From: Mytilisepta virgata
Lineage: Eukaryota; Mollusca; Bivalvia; Mytilida; Mytilidae
NCBI GenBank assembly: GCA_028015205.1
Contig: CM051519.1
Span: forward strand, 85,953,539 to 86,017,538
Direction: 5' to 3'
DNA: 64,000 bases
The notes under the pieces were generated by a model, which did no database searches, was not told the DNA's origin, and saw only the letters and a program-made list of their open reading frames with translations. Position 1 is the first letter of the stretch. Each line of letters starts with the position of its first letter. The position numbers and the translations under genes were made by a program. Positions 12,601 to 19,110 of this stretch are shown here, one piece after another.

Positions 12601-15600
12601 GACAGACTGCTTACACAATATTATATGATCACAAAATTTTTGCTGTTGTGTAAAAATTGAAGGCTGATTCAAGGAAACAAAAAATAGAAGGCCTGACGTC
12701 AAAAGTTGAAGATGACGACCCATTCCATAATGTGAAAACATTTTTCTTTTGTCAAACAAAAATCATACCTTTTATGTCCATGTCCTCTAACTTTTTTCCT
12801 TTAAATTTGGAAGTCAAGTTCAAATCTTGAATGAGAAGAAGTTTACTAATTTGAGTCCTCTCCAATAACCCACTCATTTGTCTGTAATGTTCTTTGTGAA
12901 CAGAACGGGTATGCCCTAGGTGATTGCATACCCAATCCAGCTGGTATTTATCAAGGTTAAGCATCTGTAAAATCATACACATTATCTAACATTATGTACT
13001 TATACAACCCCTCTGAAAAATCAAGTATGCACAACTTTAAAGAAACTTTCTGATTCAATTTATTAACAGATTAATTCAGGGAAGATTAAAGTATTTGTGA
13101 TGACAACTTTTAATAAAATGCTCCGCAGGGCTCAGCTTGATACGACCGCAGAGGTCGAACCCTGAACAGTTGGGGCAAGTATGGACACAACATTCAAGCT
13201 TGATACAGCTCTGAATTTGGATTGTGATTAAATATTTGACACAGCATAGGTTTCTGATACAGAATGAATGTGGTCAAAGAACTTAAAATTTTGAAATTGG
13301 ACATTACCTATTATGGTCCAATATCCAAAATCTAAATACATGGTTAGATTCACCAGAATTCAATTTTTGATGAAATCAAACAAAGTTTAATTTTGGACCC
13401 TTTGGATCTCAACGTGGACCAATTTGATAACGGGGCCCCAAATCCAAAATCTAAATACACAGTTAGATTCAGCATATCAAAATACCCAATACATTCAATT
13501 TTTGTTAAAATCAAACAAAGTTTAATTTTGGACCCCGATTTGGACCAACTCAAAAACTGGGCCCAAAATCAAAAATCTAAATACATGTTTAGATTCAGGA
13601 TATCAAAGAACCCCAAGAATTCAATTTTTGTTAAAATCAAACTAAGTTAAATTTTGGACCCTATGGACCTCAATGTGGACCAATTTGAAAACAGGGCCCA
13701 AAAACAAAAATAGATATACATGGTTAGATTCGGCATATCAAAAAACCCCAAGAATTCAATTTTTTGTTGAAATCAACAAAGTTTAATTTTGGACCCCGAT
13801 TTGGACCAACTTGAAAACCAGGCCCAATATCAAAAATCTAAAAACACAGTTAGATTTAGCATATCGAAGAACCCCGAGAAATGAGTTTTTGTTGAAATCA
13901 AACAAAGTTTAATTTTGGACCCTTTGGACCTTAATATGGACTAATTTGAAGACGGGGCCCAAAATTAAAAATCCAAATACACGGTTAGATTCAGCATATC
14001 ATAGAACCACAAATATTCAGTTTTTGATGAAATCAAACAAAGTTTAATTTTGGACCCTTTGGACCTCAATGTGGACCAATTTAAAACGGGGCCCAATATC
14101 CAAATCTAAATACACGGTAAGAACCCCAACAATTCAAGTCTTTAAATTAATCCCCATTGAAATTGGTTAAGAGATTTGTATTTATTTTCAATTTAAGATT
14201 TCTTGCTGTTGCGCAATACCGTGCTGTTGCGCAATACTGAGTAAATCAGTTTTCAGACTATATATACTAATTTACACACCCTTTTCATTTAATCAAACTG
14301 TTTGGTGCTATATCAGTATTTGTTGATCAGAAATAATTTATGTTCAAAGGAGCATAGCAAGAGAACATATAAGCAATTTATACAAAGTATTAGAAAAGTC
14401 TTGTTTTTGGCCCCTTTTTGGCCTCTAATTCCTAAACAGTTAGGGCCATAACCCCCAAAATCGATCCCAACCTTCCTTTTTTGGTATGGAACCTTGTGGT
14501 ACAATTTCATAGAGATCCATAGACTTATACTCAAGTTATTGTCCGGAAACCAGAAAATCCTTGTTTTTTGGCCCCTAATTCCTAAACGGTTTGGGCCATA
14601 ACCCCAAAAATCAATCACAACCTTCCTTTTGAGGTATGGAACCTTGTGGTACAATTTCATAGAGATCCATACACTGATACACAAGTTATTGTCCTGAAAC
14701 AAGAAAAATGCTTGCTTTTGGACCCTTTTTGGCCCCTAATTCCTAAACAGTTGGGACCATAACCCCCAAAATCAATCCCAACCTTCCTTTTGTGGTATTA
14801 AACCTTGTGTTTAAATTTCATACATTTCTATTAACTTATACTAAAGTTATAGTGTGAAAACCAAATGTCTTCGGATGCCGCTGACGCCGCCGACGCCAAC
14901 GTCATACCAATATACGACTGCAAAAATTTTTGCGGTCGTATAAAAACAGTGCTTTTAAAGTAAAATTCATCATAGAATCATATCTATAAGTCTGAAAACA
15001 GCCCACTATTTGTGTATGATAAATAAGTATAGCAATAATCATTAACAGTTTGGAAAATAACCAATCTACAAGTTAATAAAGACTCTCTTATACATTGTAG
15101 CTTAAAATTGATTTTTAAGGCACATAACCTTAAATTAAAAAAGAAATACCAGTAAACACTTAAATGATCAATATTATTGTTCAATAGTATAAAAGTGTGT
15201 AATACTACTAAATAATAATTTTAAAATAATTGATTATTTCTGATTAATTGATTAACAATTTCATAATAGATTAGTAGCATCGGAAGCCCATTTCGATTAC
15301 ATAAACCGATTAATTGATAAATCACTTCTCCTACAATTTTGACATATCAACCTTTCATTATGCTTTAGTAGATGCTACTATAAATTTTTTTCAAAAAGTC
15401 AAGTATTATTATCAATTTGTTAACTCCCAAATGGTAAAAGATAGCCCCTCCGTGCAAAATGGTAGGGGCTAAAACCTCAACAGTGAATATAAATCCTTAT
15501 CTAGTACAAAGTTTCAAAACATCAAAAGAATTAGATCACCGAAACAAAAGTTATTGTGCGGAAACCTACATATCTACAGACAGCTAAGCCAACGTCATAC

Positions 15601-17313
15601 TGTAACACAAACAATTTTTTGTGGTCGTTTAAACAACTATAAACCGTACATTTTCCCTCTTCCTATCAAATATGAAACTGTAACAGATGCTTAAAATCTG
15701 TCTCAGCATTTAGTTAATAAAAGATGTCACAATTTTACTGATCCTATATTATTTTACCTGTGTAAGGGTGGCCATGTATTTTCTCATGGAAACGGAAGTG
15801 ATTCTATGAGGTGATACCAGCTGCAGTTCATTACAGATTTTCTTTACTGAATCATATGCCCTTGCATAATAGTTCACTGAAAAAGAGGAATTCATATACG
15901 TACATCAGCTACTCAATGATATATAGGAAGTAACAATTAAGAAATAAGTGCCACTGTAATGCTAACGCACAAGAGAAGCACTGGCATGCAAATACCACAT
16001 TTTAATAGTGCTTTTATATACAGGACCAGTTAAAGTTCATATGTTACAAAGTTGAAGTGCTATTCCCATGACACCAGCTCCCTCCCCTGTTTCTATATAC
16101 TGTCATAATCGACTACACCAATGTCATCAGGCACCAATATTCATTCAATTACTTACAGTAAATCAACGTTTGTTTTTTGTACATATAAAAAATTTCAAAG
16201 TTTTTGGCAAAAATTGTATTTAAATTGATAGATGTACTTATGGCCCTTGACAAGATGTACAATGTAAAGAAATCACCGTTGTCTAAATACAAAAGAAATC
16301 ATAGAGACAGGTCAAATAGAATAAAAGATATATCCATTGTCTATCTCTGTGATTTATCACTGTATGTCTCTTGCTTTACTATATGTAAACAACTAGCATA
16401 AGTACAAAGGTTGTTTGAATTCAGCTTTGTGGTTACAGAGGAAAAGCCTTTAAGAACAGGTTTCCTATATTAAAACTTAAGTTTTGCAGTGGCAGCTATC
16501 TTGGACTTTGGAATAACACTGATTAGATTTGCAGAGGACCATCCAATAAACATTCATGTACATTTCGATTCAATCAGCTTTGTAGTTTCTGAGAAGGCCT
16601 TTGAACACTGCCAATAAGGTTTTATGATGTTAAGGAGGAAGGAGAAACATATTTTTAAATGTGACCCAAGGATAAATATTAATCTAAGATCTATGCTGGC
16701 AGCCATTTTGAATTTCCAATTGGCATAAAAAACATAACTTTGCAAAGGACACATTTAGAAAGTGACCATCCTAGTAAACTTTCAATTTTTTTGTTAGTTT
16801 CGCACAAAATTTGTTAATTTGCATATAGAAAAAATTGGCAATGACTATTCTGGTAAGCTTGGTTTCAAATGGTTAAGAGGTTTCACAGACATGGCCTTTT
16901 TAAAACATTTCCACATAGTGTCATATTTTCATTTTTTTTTTTAAATTATCGATTTTATATGGCAGACATCTTGGATTTCTGATCTGAGCAAAACCAAACT
17001 TTGTAGAAGACAATCCAATGAACATTACAACCACCTTTTGTTTCGATTGGCCCAGTAGTTTCAGAGAAGGTTGAAATGTAAGTCTACAGATGAAAACAAA
17101 CGCACAAGTGTTGACAATAATTCGCATGACCCTTTGGGTCAAGTGAGCTAAAAATTTAGCAACCATTGTATATAATGTATGCATACCAGAATTTGGAAAC
17201 AGGTACGGATTTCCCTGGACTATTTTTGCTTGTTTTCTTTGCTCATTATTAGCAAGAAAAGAGAGAGCTCTTCTACAATCTGGTGGAATAATTACTGGAA
17301 CCGGTCTTCCTCT
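6309..17313 (-). CDS. Tyrosine-recombinase-like protein with acidic linker and SANT-like tail, five exons, 5' incomplete
   Basis: Joining minus-strand exons 17313-17187, 15876-15758, 12964-12769, 9214-9139 and 6627-6309 gives 837 bp with no internal stop: 278 residues plus TAG. Every intron is GT-AG and the phases fit (1, 0, 1, 2). Residues 1-42 read like the strand and helix after the beta-lysine of tyrosine recombinases (RGRPVPVIIP, then NPYLFPNS). Residues 68-82 resemble the second-arginine box (R74, K75). H97-L-G-H100 and Y109 match the LGH and nucleophile-Tyr motifs; the nine-residue His-to-Tyr spacing equals XerD as I remember it. V71 sits where a His is usual. Residues about 150-206 are acidic, and 212-278 (W217) look Myb/SANT-like. 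Similar uncharacterised proteins are, from memory, numerous in fish and molluscs. Arg I and the beta-lysine would lie in missing upstream exons. A Crypton- or DIRS-derived host gene is possible; activity is unknown. Confidence 0.7.
6628..7383. other. Intron sequence, no further feature seen
   Basis: This is the 3' part of the intron between exons D and E. It is AT-rich with homopolymer runs. I see no additional exon, repeat family or RNA gene. Confidence 0.5.
7384..8280 (+). pseudogene. Decayed leucine-rich-repeat (F-box/LRR-like) gene fragment
   Basis: The plus-strand frames show a run of LRR-like motifs broken by stops and frameshifts. The first frame (from about 7384) has LREVSISTRETIRDRTFLDL then FHHCPYLS and a TAA at about 7639. 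It continues past the stop with LALEEFVITESSELTDDGIL and IEKCPKLTSLLLY. After a frameshift near 7813 come LTCLNITEVGFSHISKHCPN and LQKLSFE. Another shift near 8040 gives METLSFDSCDDIEFL, an Asp/Glu-rich insert, and RLTRLDIHCG. The alternating 'CPxL..L.L' and 'L.DDG' spacing is typical of the cysteine-containing LRRs in FBXL/AMN1-type proteins. It lies antisense inside an intron of the recombinase-like gene. Several disruptions argue against function, though undetected introns could explain some breaks. Confidence 0.65.
8480..8776 (+). repeat. High-copy mussel interspersed repeat, 3' end
   Basis: The block runs from about tgtgcctgtcccaagtcagg through tttatagctgactatgcggt and ggccatacggtgacctatag to ggcaatcataccacattttc. 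I recognise this order of phrases from memory as an extremely common sequence in Mytilus genomes and transcripts, usually at the 3' end of a retroelement-like unit. It directly follows the LRR pseudogene in the same orientation. No protein is encoded in the block itself. Confidence 0.7.
8790..8871 (+). repeat. Repeat tail with C-rich/G-rich inverted pair
   Basis: The segment contains ggacagacagacggacagag, then tataccccccctg...gcaggggtataa, an imperfect inverted pair separated by aactttgtat. It resembles the tail at 3700-3770 and, from memory, common bivalve repeat ends. Confidence 0.6.
9139..9214 (-). CDS. Exon D of the recombinase-like gene (acidic linker)
   Basis: The acceptor is cttcttcattgcag and the donor is gaatct|gtaaga. 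The exon is 76 bp: two bases completing an Asp codon, 24 codons, and two bases of a Leu codon completed by the next exon. It encodes a linker rich in Asp, Glu and Thr (for example NTSVDEDETDVIF). It is too short and compositionally biased to identify alone, but both splice sites are good and both phases match the neighbouring exons. Confidence 0.7.
9308..9709 (-). pseudogene. Dead LINE (non-LTR retrotransposon) 3' end
   Basis: Read on the minus strand from 9709, the frame gives RVIHKCVKHCKNTVEDESLF then ILSCPPHKSL and a stop. It resumes after a shift as LNNLLNPLKYSTSKEICSFL and RQAFEI before TGA at 9503-9501. The C-x3-C...VEDE...F.L.CP pattern is the hallmark of the extreme C-terminus of LINE ORF2 proteins, downstream of the reverse transcriptase. 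About 190 bp of A/T-rich 3' UTR follow, ending with a caataaaat polyadenylation-like signal near 9325. The copy is 5'-truncated and frameshifted, so it is inactive. It lies in the intron between exons C and D, in the same orientation as the host gene. Confidence 0.7.
9710..10805. other. Intron sequence, nothing identifiable
   Basis: This is AT-rich DNA within the intron between exons C and D. The short ORFs here (for example 10498-10683) are Phe/Ile/Leu-rich by base composition alone. No exon with good splice sites was found. Confidence 0.5.
10806..11345 (+). repeat. Degenerate AGGTCA-containing minisatellite (left part)
   Basis: About four imperfect units of roughly 88-180 bp start near 10810, 10898, 11024 and 11168. 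Each has a phrase like actcactaatgaaatttagg or cattcaaccatgaaattgag followed by ggtcaaggtcaggtgacaag, and the first two also share gaccaaatatcattgt. The array is cut by the element at 11346-12385 and resumes on the other side. Confidence 0.75.
11346..12385 (+). mobile_element. Bivalve interspersed element with hairpin ends, inserted in a minisatellite
   Basis: The left end is gaggctcataggagcctg then tcgctcacctgg. The right end is a hairpin at 12353-12381, gctcacatggccc-tgt-gggccaggtgagc, with 12 of 13 arm bases pairing. The gctcacctgg near the left end is the reverse complement of the right-end ccaggtgagc, giving partial inverted ends. Inside are about four related segments with recurring phrases such as ggggcaataactcc and tagatttgaccttctgatca-like text. 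No ORF of note is present, so it is non-autonomous. Short ctag/cta matches at the borders do not establish a target duplication. I recall the same end motifs as very common in mussel genomes. Confidence 0.75.
12386..12475 (+). repeat. Degenerate AGGTCA-containing minisatellite (right part)
   Basis: The text aaaagtcattgcacaatgaa, then aatgaggtcaaagtcacatg, matches the unit starts at 11024 and 11168. It looks like the continuation of the interrupted array on the far side of the inserted element. Confidence 0.7.
12769..12964 (-). CDS. Exon C of the recombinase-like gene (LGH and Tyr motifs)
   Basis: The acceptor is atgattttacag and the donor is aaaag|gtatga. The exon is 196 bp, giving 65 codons plus one base, starting in phase 0. 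It encodes LDWVCNHLGHTRSVHKEHYR, which carries the His of the LGH motif and a Tyr nine residues later, the expected spacing for the tyrosine-recombinase nucleophile. A helix with ERTQISKLLLIQD follows, as in uncharacterised fish and mollusc relatives, then a basic stretch. This is the most diagnostic exon. Confidence 0.8.
13380..14110 (+). repeat. Tandem repeat of about 131 bp alternating between two unit types
   Basis: The phrase tttaattttggaccc starts near 13386, 13521, 13648, 13782, 13908 and 14043. Spacings alternate between about 135 and 127 bp, so every second unit is about 261 bp apart. Units at 13386, 13648, 13908 and 14043 carry ctttggacctcaatgtggac, with small changes. Those at 13521 and 13782 carry cgatttggaccaac. 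The result is an A-B-A-B-A-A order. Both strands contain short ORFs by chance of period, which I do not annotate. Confidence 0.85.
14395..14880 (+). repeat. Three tandem units of about 150-160 bp, 'ggcccctaattcctaaacag' type
   Basis: Units begin near 14399, 14561 and 14711. Shared phrases are ggcccctaattcctaaac, gggccataacccccaaaatc, cccaaccttccttttg and ggaaccttgtggtacaattt. The third unit is more diverged at its end and runs into the CG-rich tail (gccgctgacgccgccgacgc) and the terminal palindrome. The 129-codon minus-strand ORF through this region follows from the repeat and is not a gene. Confidence 0.8.
14943..15757. other. Intron sequence with one degraded repeat copy
   Basis: This is AT-rich intron DNA. 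At about 15425-15640 there is a worn relative of the 14395-14942 unit: caaaatggtaggggctaaaa, later gccaacgtcatac, and a degenerate end caattttttgtggtcgttta. The rest has no identifiable feature. Confidence 0.55.
15758..15876 (-). CDS. Exon B of the recombinase-like gene (second-Arg box)
   Basis: The acceptor is ttcctctttttcag and the donor is acacag|gtaaaa. The exon is 119 bp, made of two bases that complete a Val codon plus 39 codons, and it ends in phase 0. It encodes a helix (ARAYDSVKKICNELQL) followed by SPHRITSVSMRKYMATLTQ. The MRKYMATL segment aligns by eye with the LRHTFATHL box of phage-type integrases. The Arg is kept and the following position is Lys. The His three residues before the Arg is replaced by Val. 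Confidence 0.75.
15877..16485. other. Intron sequence, nothing identifiable
   Basis: This is intron DNA between exons A and B. The 65-codon ORF at 16204-16401 lacks a family signature and splice context. Confidence 0.45.
16488..17152 (+). repeat. Degenerate interspersed repeat ending in the 'gtgagcta' motif
   Basis: Three imperfect units of about 205-265 bp begin near 16490, 16695 and 16960 with ggcagctatcttggactttg, ggcagccattttgaatttcc and ggcagacatcttggatttct. Each is followed by an 'aactttgcaaaggaccat...aacattca' type phrase. The right end (17113-17152) reads gacaataattcgcatgaccc then gggtcaagtgagctaaaaa. It is a diverged version of the right end of the 11346-12385 element, so both belong to one superfamily. 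Confidence 0.7.
17187..17313 (-). CDS. Exon A of the recombinase-like gene (first visible exon)
   Basis: The acceptor is ttaatcttttgcag and the donor is tctg|gtatgc. The exon is 127 bp, giving 42 codons plus one base, and starts in phase 0. It encodes RGRPVPVIIP, a helix rich in Arg/Ala/Leu, then NPYLFPNS. This resembles the beta-hairpin and following helix of the tyrosine-recombinase catalytic core. By spacing to the later Arg, the catalytic beta-lysine should sit one or two residues before this exon, in an exon not seen in this window. Confidence 0.75.
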
Positions 17314-17567
17314 CTGCAAAAGATTAATGGTCATGAAGGTCTAAAATATACAGCTAATAAATTAAAGGTCAATATAACAAACTTTTCTTGAAGACTTTGA
17401 AAAGCAAAGGACTAGAAAGTGAATATAAACCAGTCTCTCATTAGCCACTTTGGCTCCCTTTCTTAACTGTTTCCTCATTGATATGAAAGCCACCTTCTTA
17501 TTCAATAGACATGAAAAAGATGAAGTTGTGTGACAAAAACATTCACAGGCTGATAGCTACTTATAAT
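17314..17567. other. Intron or flank up to the assembly gap
   Basis: On the minus strand this is where the next upstream exon of the recombinase-like gene would be sought. A short open stretch (about 17420-17495, reading SMRKQLRKGAKVAN) exists, but it has no good acceptor and the donor is unclear, so I do not call it an exon. Confidence 0.4.
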
Positions 17568-17667
17568 NNNNNNNNNNNNNNNNNNNNNNNNNNNNNNNNN
17601 NNNNNNNNNNNNNNNNNNNNNNNNNNNNNNNNNNNNNNNNNNNNNNNNNNNNNNNNNNNNNNNNNNN
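17568..17667. other. Assembly gap of exactly 100 N
   Basis: There are 100 consecutive N. Fixed-length runs of 100 are the usual placeholder for a gap of unknown size. It separates the gene-bearing part from the 1.5 kb satellite, so the real left border of the satellite is not visible and the adjacency is not proven. Confidence 0.95.
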
Positions 17668-17741
17668 CATTACATTTTATCAGCTATCTTCTACCGTTTC
17701 AGAGGAGATCTGATAACAAGGAAATTTCAAAAATTAGACCG

Positions 17742-17766
17742 TGACCTTGACCTTTGACCTTGACCT
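17742..17766 (-). promoter_or_regulatory. Cluster of four AGGTCA half-sites (repeated in every unit)
   Basis: TGACCT occurs at 17742-17747, 17748-17753, 17755-17760 and 17761-17766. On the minus strand this is AGGTCA four times with spacers of 0, 1 and 0 bp. AGGTCA direct repeats are the binding motif of nuclear receptors (a 1 bp spacer suits RXR/HNF4/COUP-type dimers; TCAAGGTCA suits ERR/SF-1-type monomers). The sequence match is direct. Any binding is inference, and such phrases are common in mollusc repeats. Confidence 0.5.
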
Positions 17767-18067
17767 AATTTTACTTGGTACAAAAAATGATGCCTAAATA
17801 TGAAGGCTCATGTATGTATCTTAACTCAAACTTAATATTTGCCTGAAAAATCAAAAGTGAAACTTATATAAAGGGAAATAACTCTTATAAGATGTCGTCA
17901 GATCCTTTTCGGCAGATGTGATTAATGTGCGCACAGATGAACCAAAGAAATTGCAAAAGGTTTCATGTCGATATCTCTTACGGGTTTTGAGGAGATCTGA
18001 TAACAGGCATAACTGTAACAAGGGAGGAAACTCTTATAAGGTACATGGGAACCCTTAGCGGCCTCAC

Positions 18068-18073
18068 CACGTG
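18068..18073. promoter_or_regulatory. CACGTG E-box (repeated in every unit)
   Basis: The palindromic CACGTG lies in cctcaccacgtgatagc and recurs once per satellite unit. It matches bHLH-type E-boxes, but a six-base match in non-coding repeat DNA is weak evidence of function. Confidence 0.25.
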
Positions 18074-18168
18074 ATAGCTTATGTCTGACTGATACTTGGT
18101 GCCAAATTTCATGTCAATATGTCTAAAAACTTTTCCGACAAATTTATTTGAATTTTGGCAGGAGAAAG

Positions 18169-18192
18169 AATAATAATAATAATAATAATAAT
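18169..18192 (+). repeat. (AAT)8 microsatellite inside the satellite unit
   Basis: There are eight AAT repeats followed by cataagaaatacag. The tract keeps the same length in the other units I inspected, which is unusual for a microsatellite and points to very recent amplification of the whole unit, or copying by the assembler. Confidence 0.9.
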
Positions 18193-18206
18193 CATAAGAA
18201 ATACAG

Positions 18207-18238
18207 TAAGGACTTTCCTTTGTAAAGGAAAGACCTTA
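18207..18238. repeat. 32 bp near-perfect palindrome in each satellite unit
   Basis: The arms taaggactttccttt and aaaggaaagacctta are separated by gt, with one mispair (A opposite A) in 15. It lies just after the (AAT)8 tract and recurs every 1,499 bp. It could be a terminal hairpin of an ancestral element or the junction of two inverted ends brought together by tandem joining. Confidence 0.85.
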
Positions 18239-18951
18239 ATAATCATGCGAAAAAGAGACAGATCTTTCTCAAAACTTCAACAAATTGATAAAGAGTGAAC
18301 TTATGTTGAATTAGATCATTTTTAAGCAATTTTTACCACATTCCCCCCCATTTTGTAAAATTGAAAAATTGCTTCAATCAAGCATATATGGATATTTTTG
18401 AAATCTTATCATCACTGTCATCAATTTGCCACACTTTTTAAGTTGATATCATGAAAAAAAATCACTTCCGGTTGATATTTTTAAATTTTCAATTTTTGAA
18501 AGGCCAGAACTCTTACTATATTAAATCAGATTTAAAACTCTTCATAGTTTTGAGATGTGCCAAGACCCATTCTACCTCCCAGTACCCATTTTATATCTAT
18601 AAAAACAATGTTTTCTAATTATTAGAAAAAAAGTTTACCTCAACATATGTTGGAAATCTATAATTTTAAGAGATACAGCTAAAAGTTGAGGTAATTCTAG
18701 AAGTACTATAAAATACCAAAATGCTGCATCAAACACAAATATGAAATACTGCCAAAACAATTTTGCGCCAAGAAAAAAAGTTTTTTTTTTCAAATTTTTC
18801 AATCTTCAAATATTTTTCTTTTTTTTTTCATTTTTTGTCTTACGAAAATGGATAATAACATATTTTAAATGATTCCTATTAAAAAAAATGCATTTTTGAA
18901 CAAATTCCATGTATTACACTTCAAATATGAAAAAAATCATTTTCTAGAACA

Positions 18952-18990
18952 TGACCTTGACCTTTGACCTTGACACCATTTTGAAGGTCA
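18952..18990. promoter_or_regulatory. Second AGGTCA/TGACCT half-site cluster (repeated in every unit)
   Basis: TGACCT occurs at 18952-18957, 18958-18963 and 18965-18970, a degenerate TGACAC follows, and an opposite-strand AGGTCA lies at 18985-18990. The cluster copies the layout of 17742-17766. It lies about 290 bp before the first cluster of the next unit, so the array alternates spacings of about 290 and 1,210 bp. Binding by nuclear receptors is conjecture. Confidence 0.45.
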
Positions 18991-19102
18991 CTTGTCCCTG
19001 GTGTCAAAACAAAAGACCCCATGCCTCTATCTTGTACCATTATTAAGTTATTAGCCAAAAACCGTAAATTTAAGCGTTCAAAGGCCAATAACTCATAGAA
19101 GA

Positions 19103-19110
19103 TGACGTCA
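19103..19110. promoter_or_regulatory. TGACGTCA CRE-type palindrome (repeated in every unit)
   Basis: The full consensus cAMP-response/bZIP palindrome TGACGTCA occurs once per unit, in gaagatgacgtcatacgac. The match is exact, but its role is unproven in an untranscribed-looking repeat. Confidence 0.3.

Larger units (their letters stand above)
13118..14942 (+). mobile_element. Non-autonomous element with inverted atacgaccgca ends and internal tandem repeats
   Basis: The left side contains gctccgcagggctcagcttg followed at 13140-13150 by atacgaccgca. The right end is a near-perfect 32 bp palindrome at 14911-14942 (arms tatacgactgcaaaaa and tttttgcggtcgtata), whose outer arm is the inverse of the left motif. 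Between the ends are a leader shared, from memory, with many mussel repeats (aaccctgaacagttggggca), a tandem repeat at 13380-14110, and a second tandem repeat at 14395-14880. No long ORF is present. It sits in the intron between exons B and C. The exact left boundary is uncertain by about 20 bp. Confidence 0.65.

Noticed and set aside
13350..13650. Overlapping plus and minus ORFs (67 and 85 codons)
   Set aside because: Both lie in the A/B tandem repeat of about 131 bp and arise from its period. They show no homology pattern.
14313..14702. 129-codon minus-strand ORF
   Set aside because: It runs through the tandem ggcccctaattcc repeat inside a non-autonomous element, and its internal repetition follows the DNA repeat.
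16921..17334. 137-codon minus-strand ORF taken as one coding piece
   Set aside because: Only 17187-17313 is coding. The part beyond the gtatgc donor is repeat DNA, and the ATG at 17334 lies upstream of the acceptor inside an intron.
17420..17495. Possible further upstream exon (SMRKQLRKGAKVAN)
   Set aside because: No good acceptor or phase-0 donor was found, and the residues do not resemble the expected Arg I or beta-lysine region.
18207..18238. Rho-independent terminator
   Set aside because: The hairpin is AT-rich and in eukaryotic satellite DNA, with no gene upstream and no T run directly after it.
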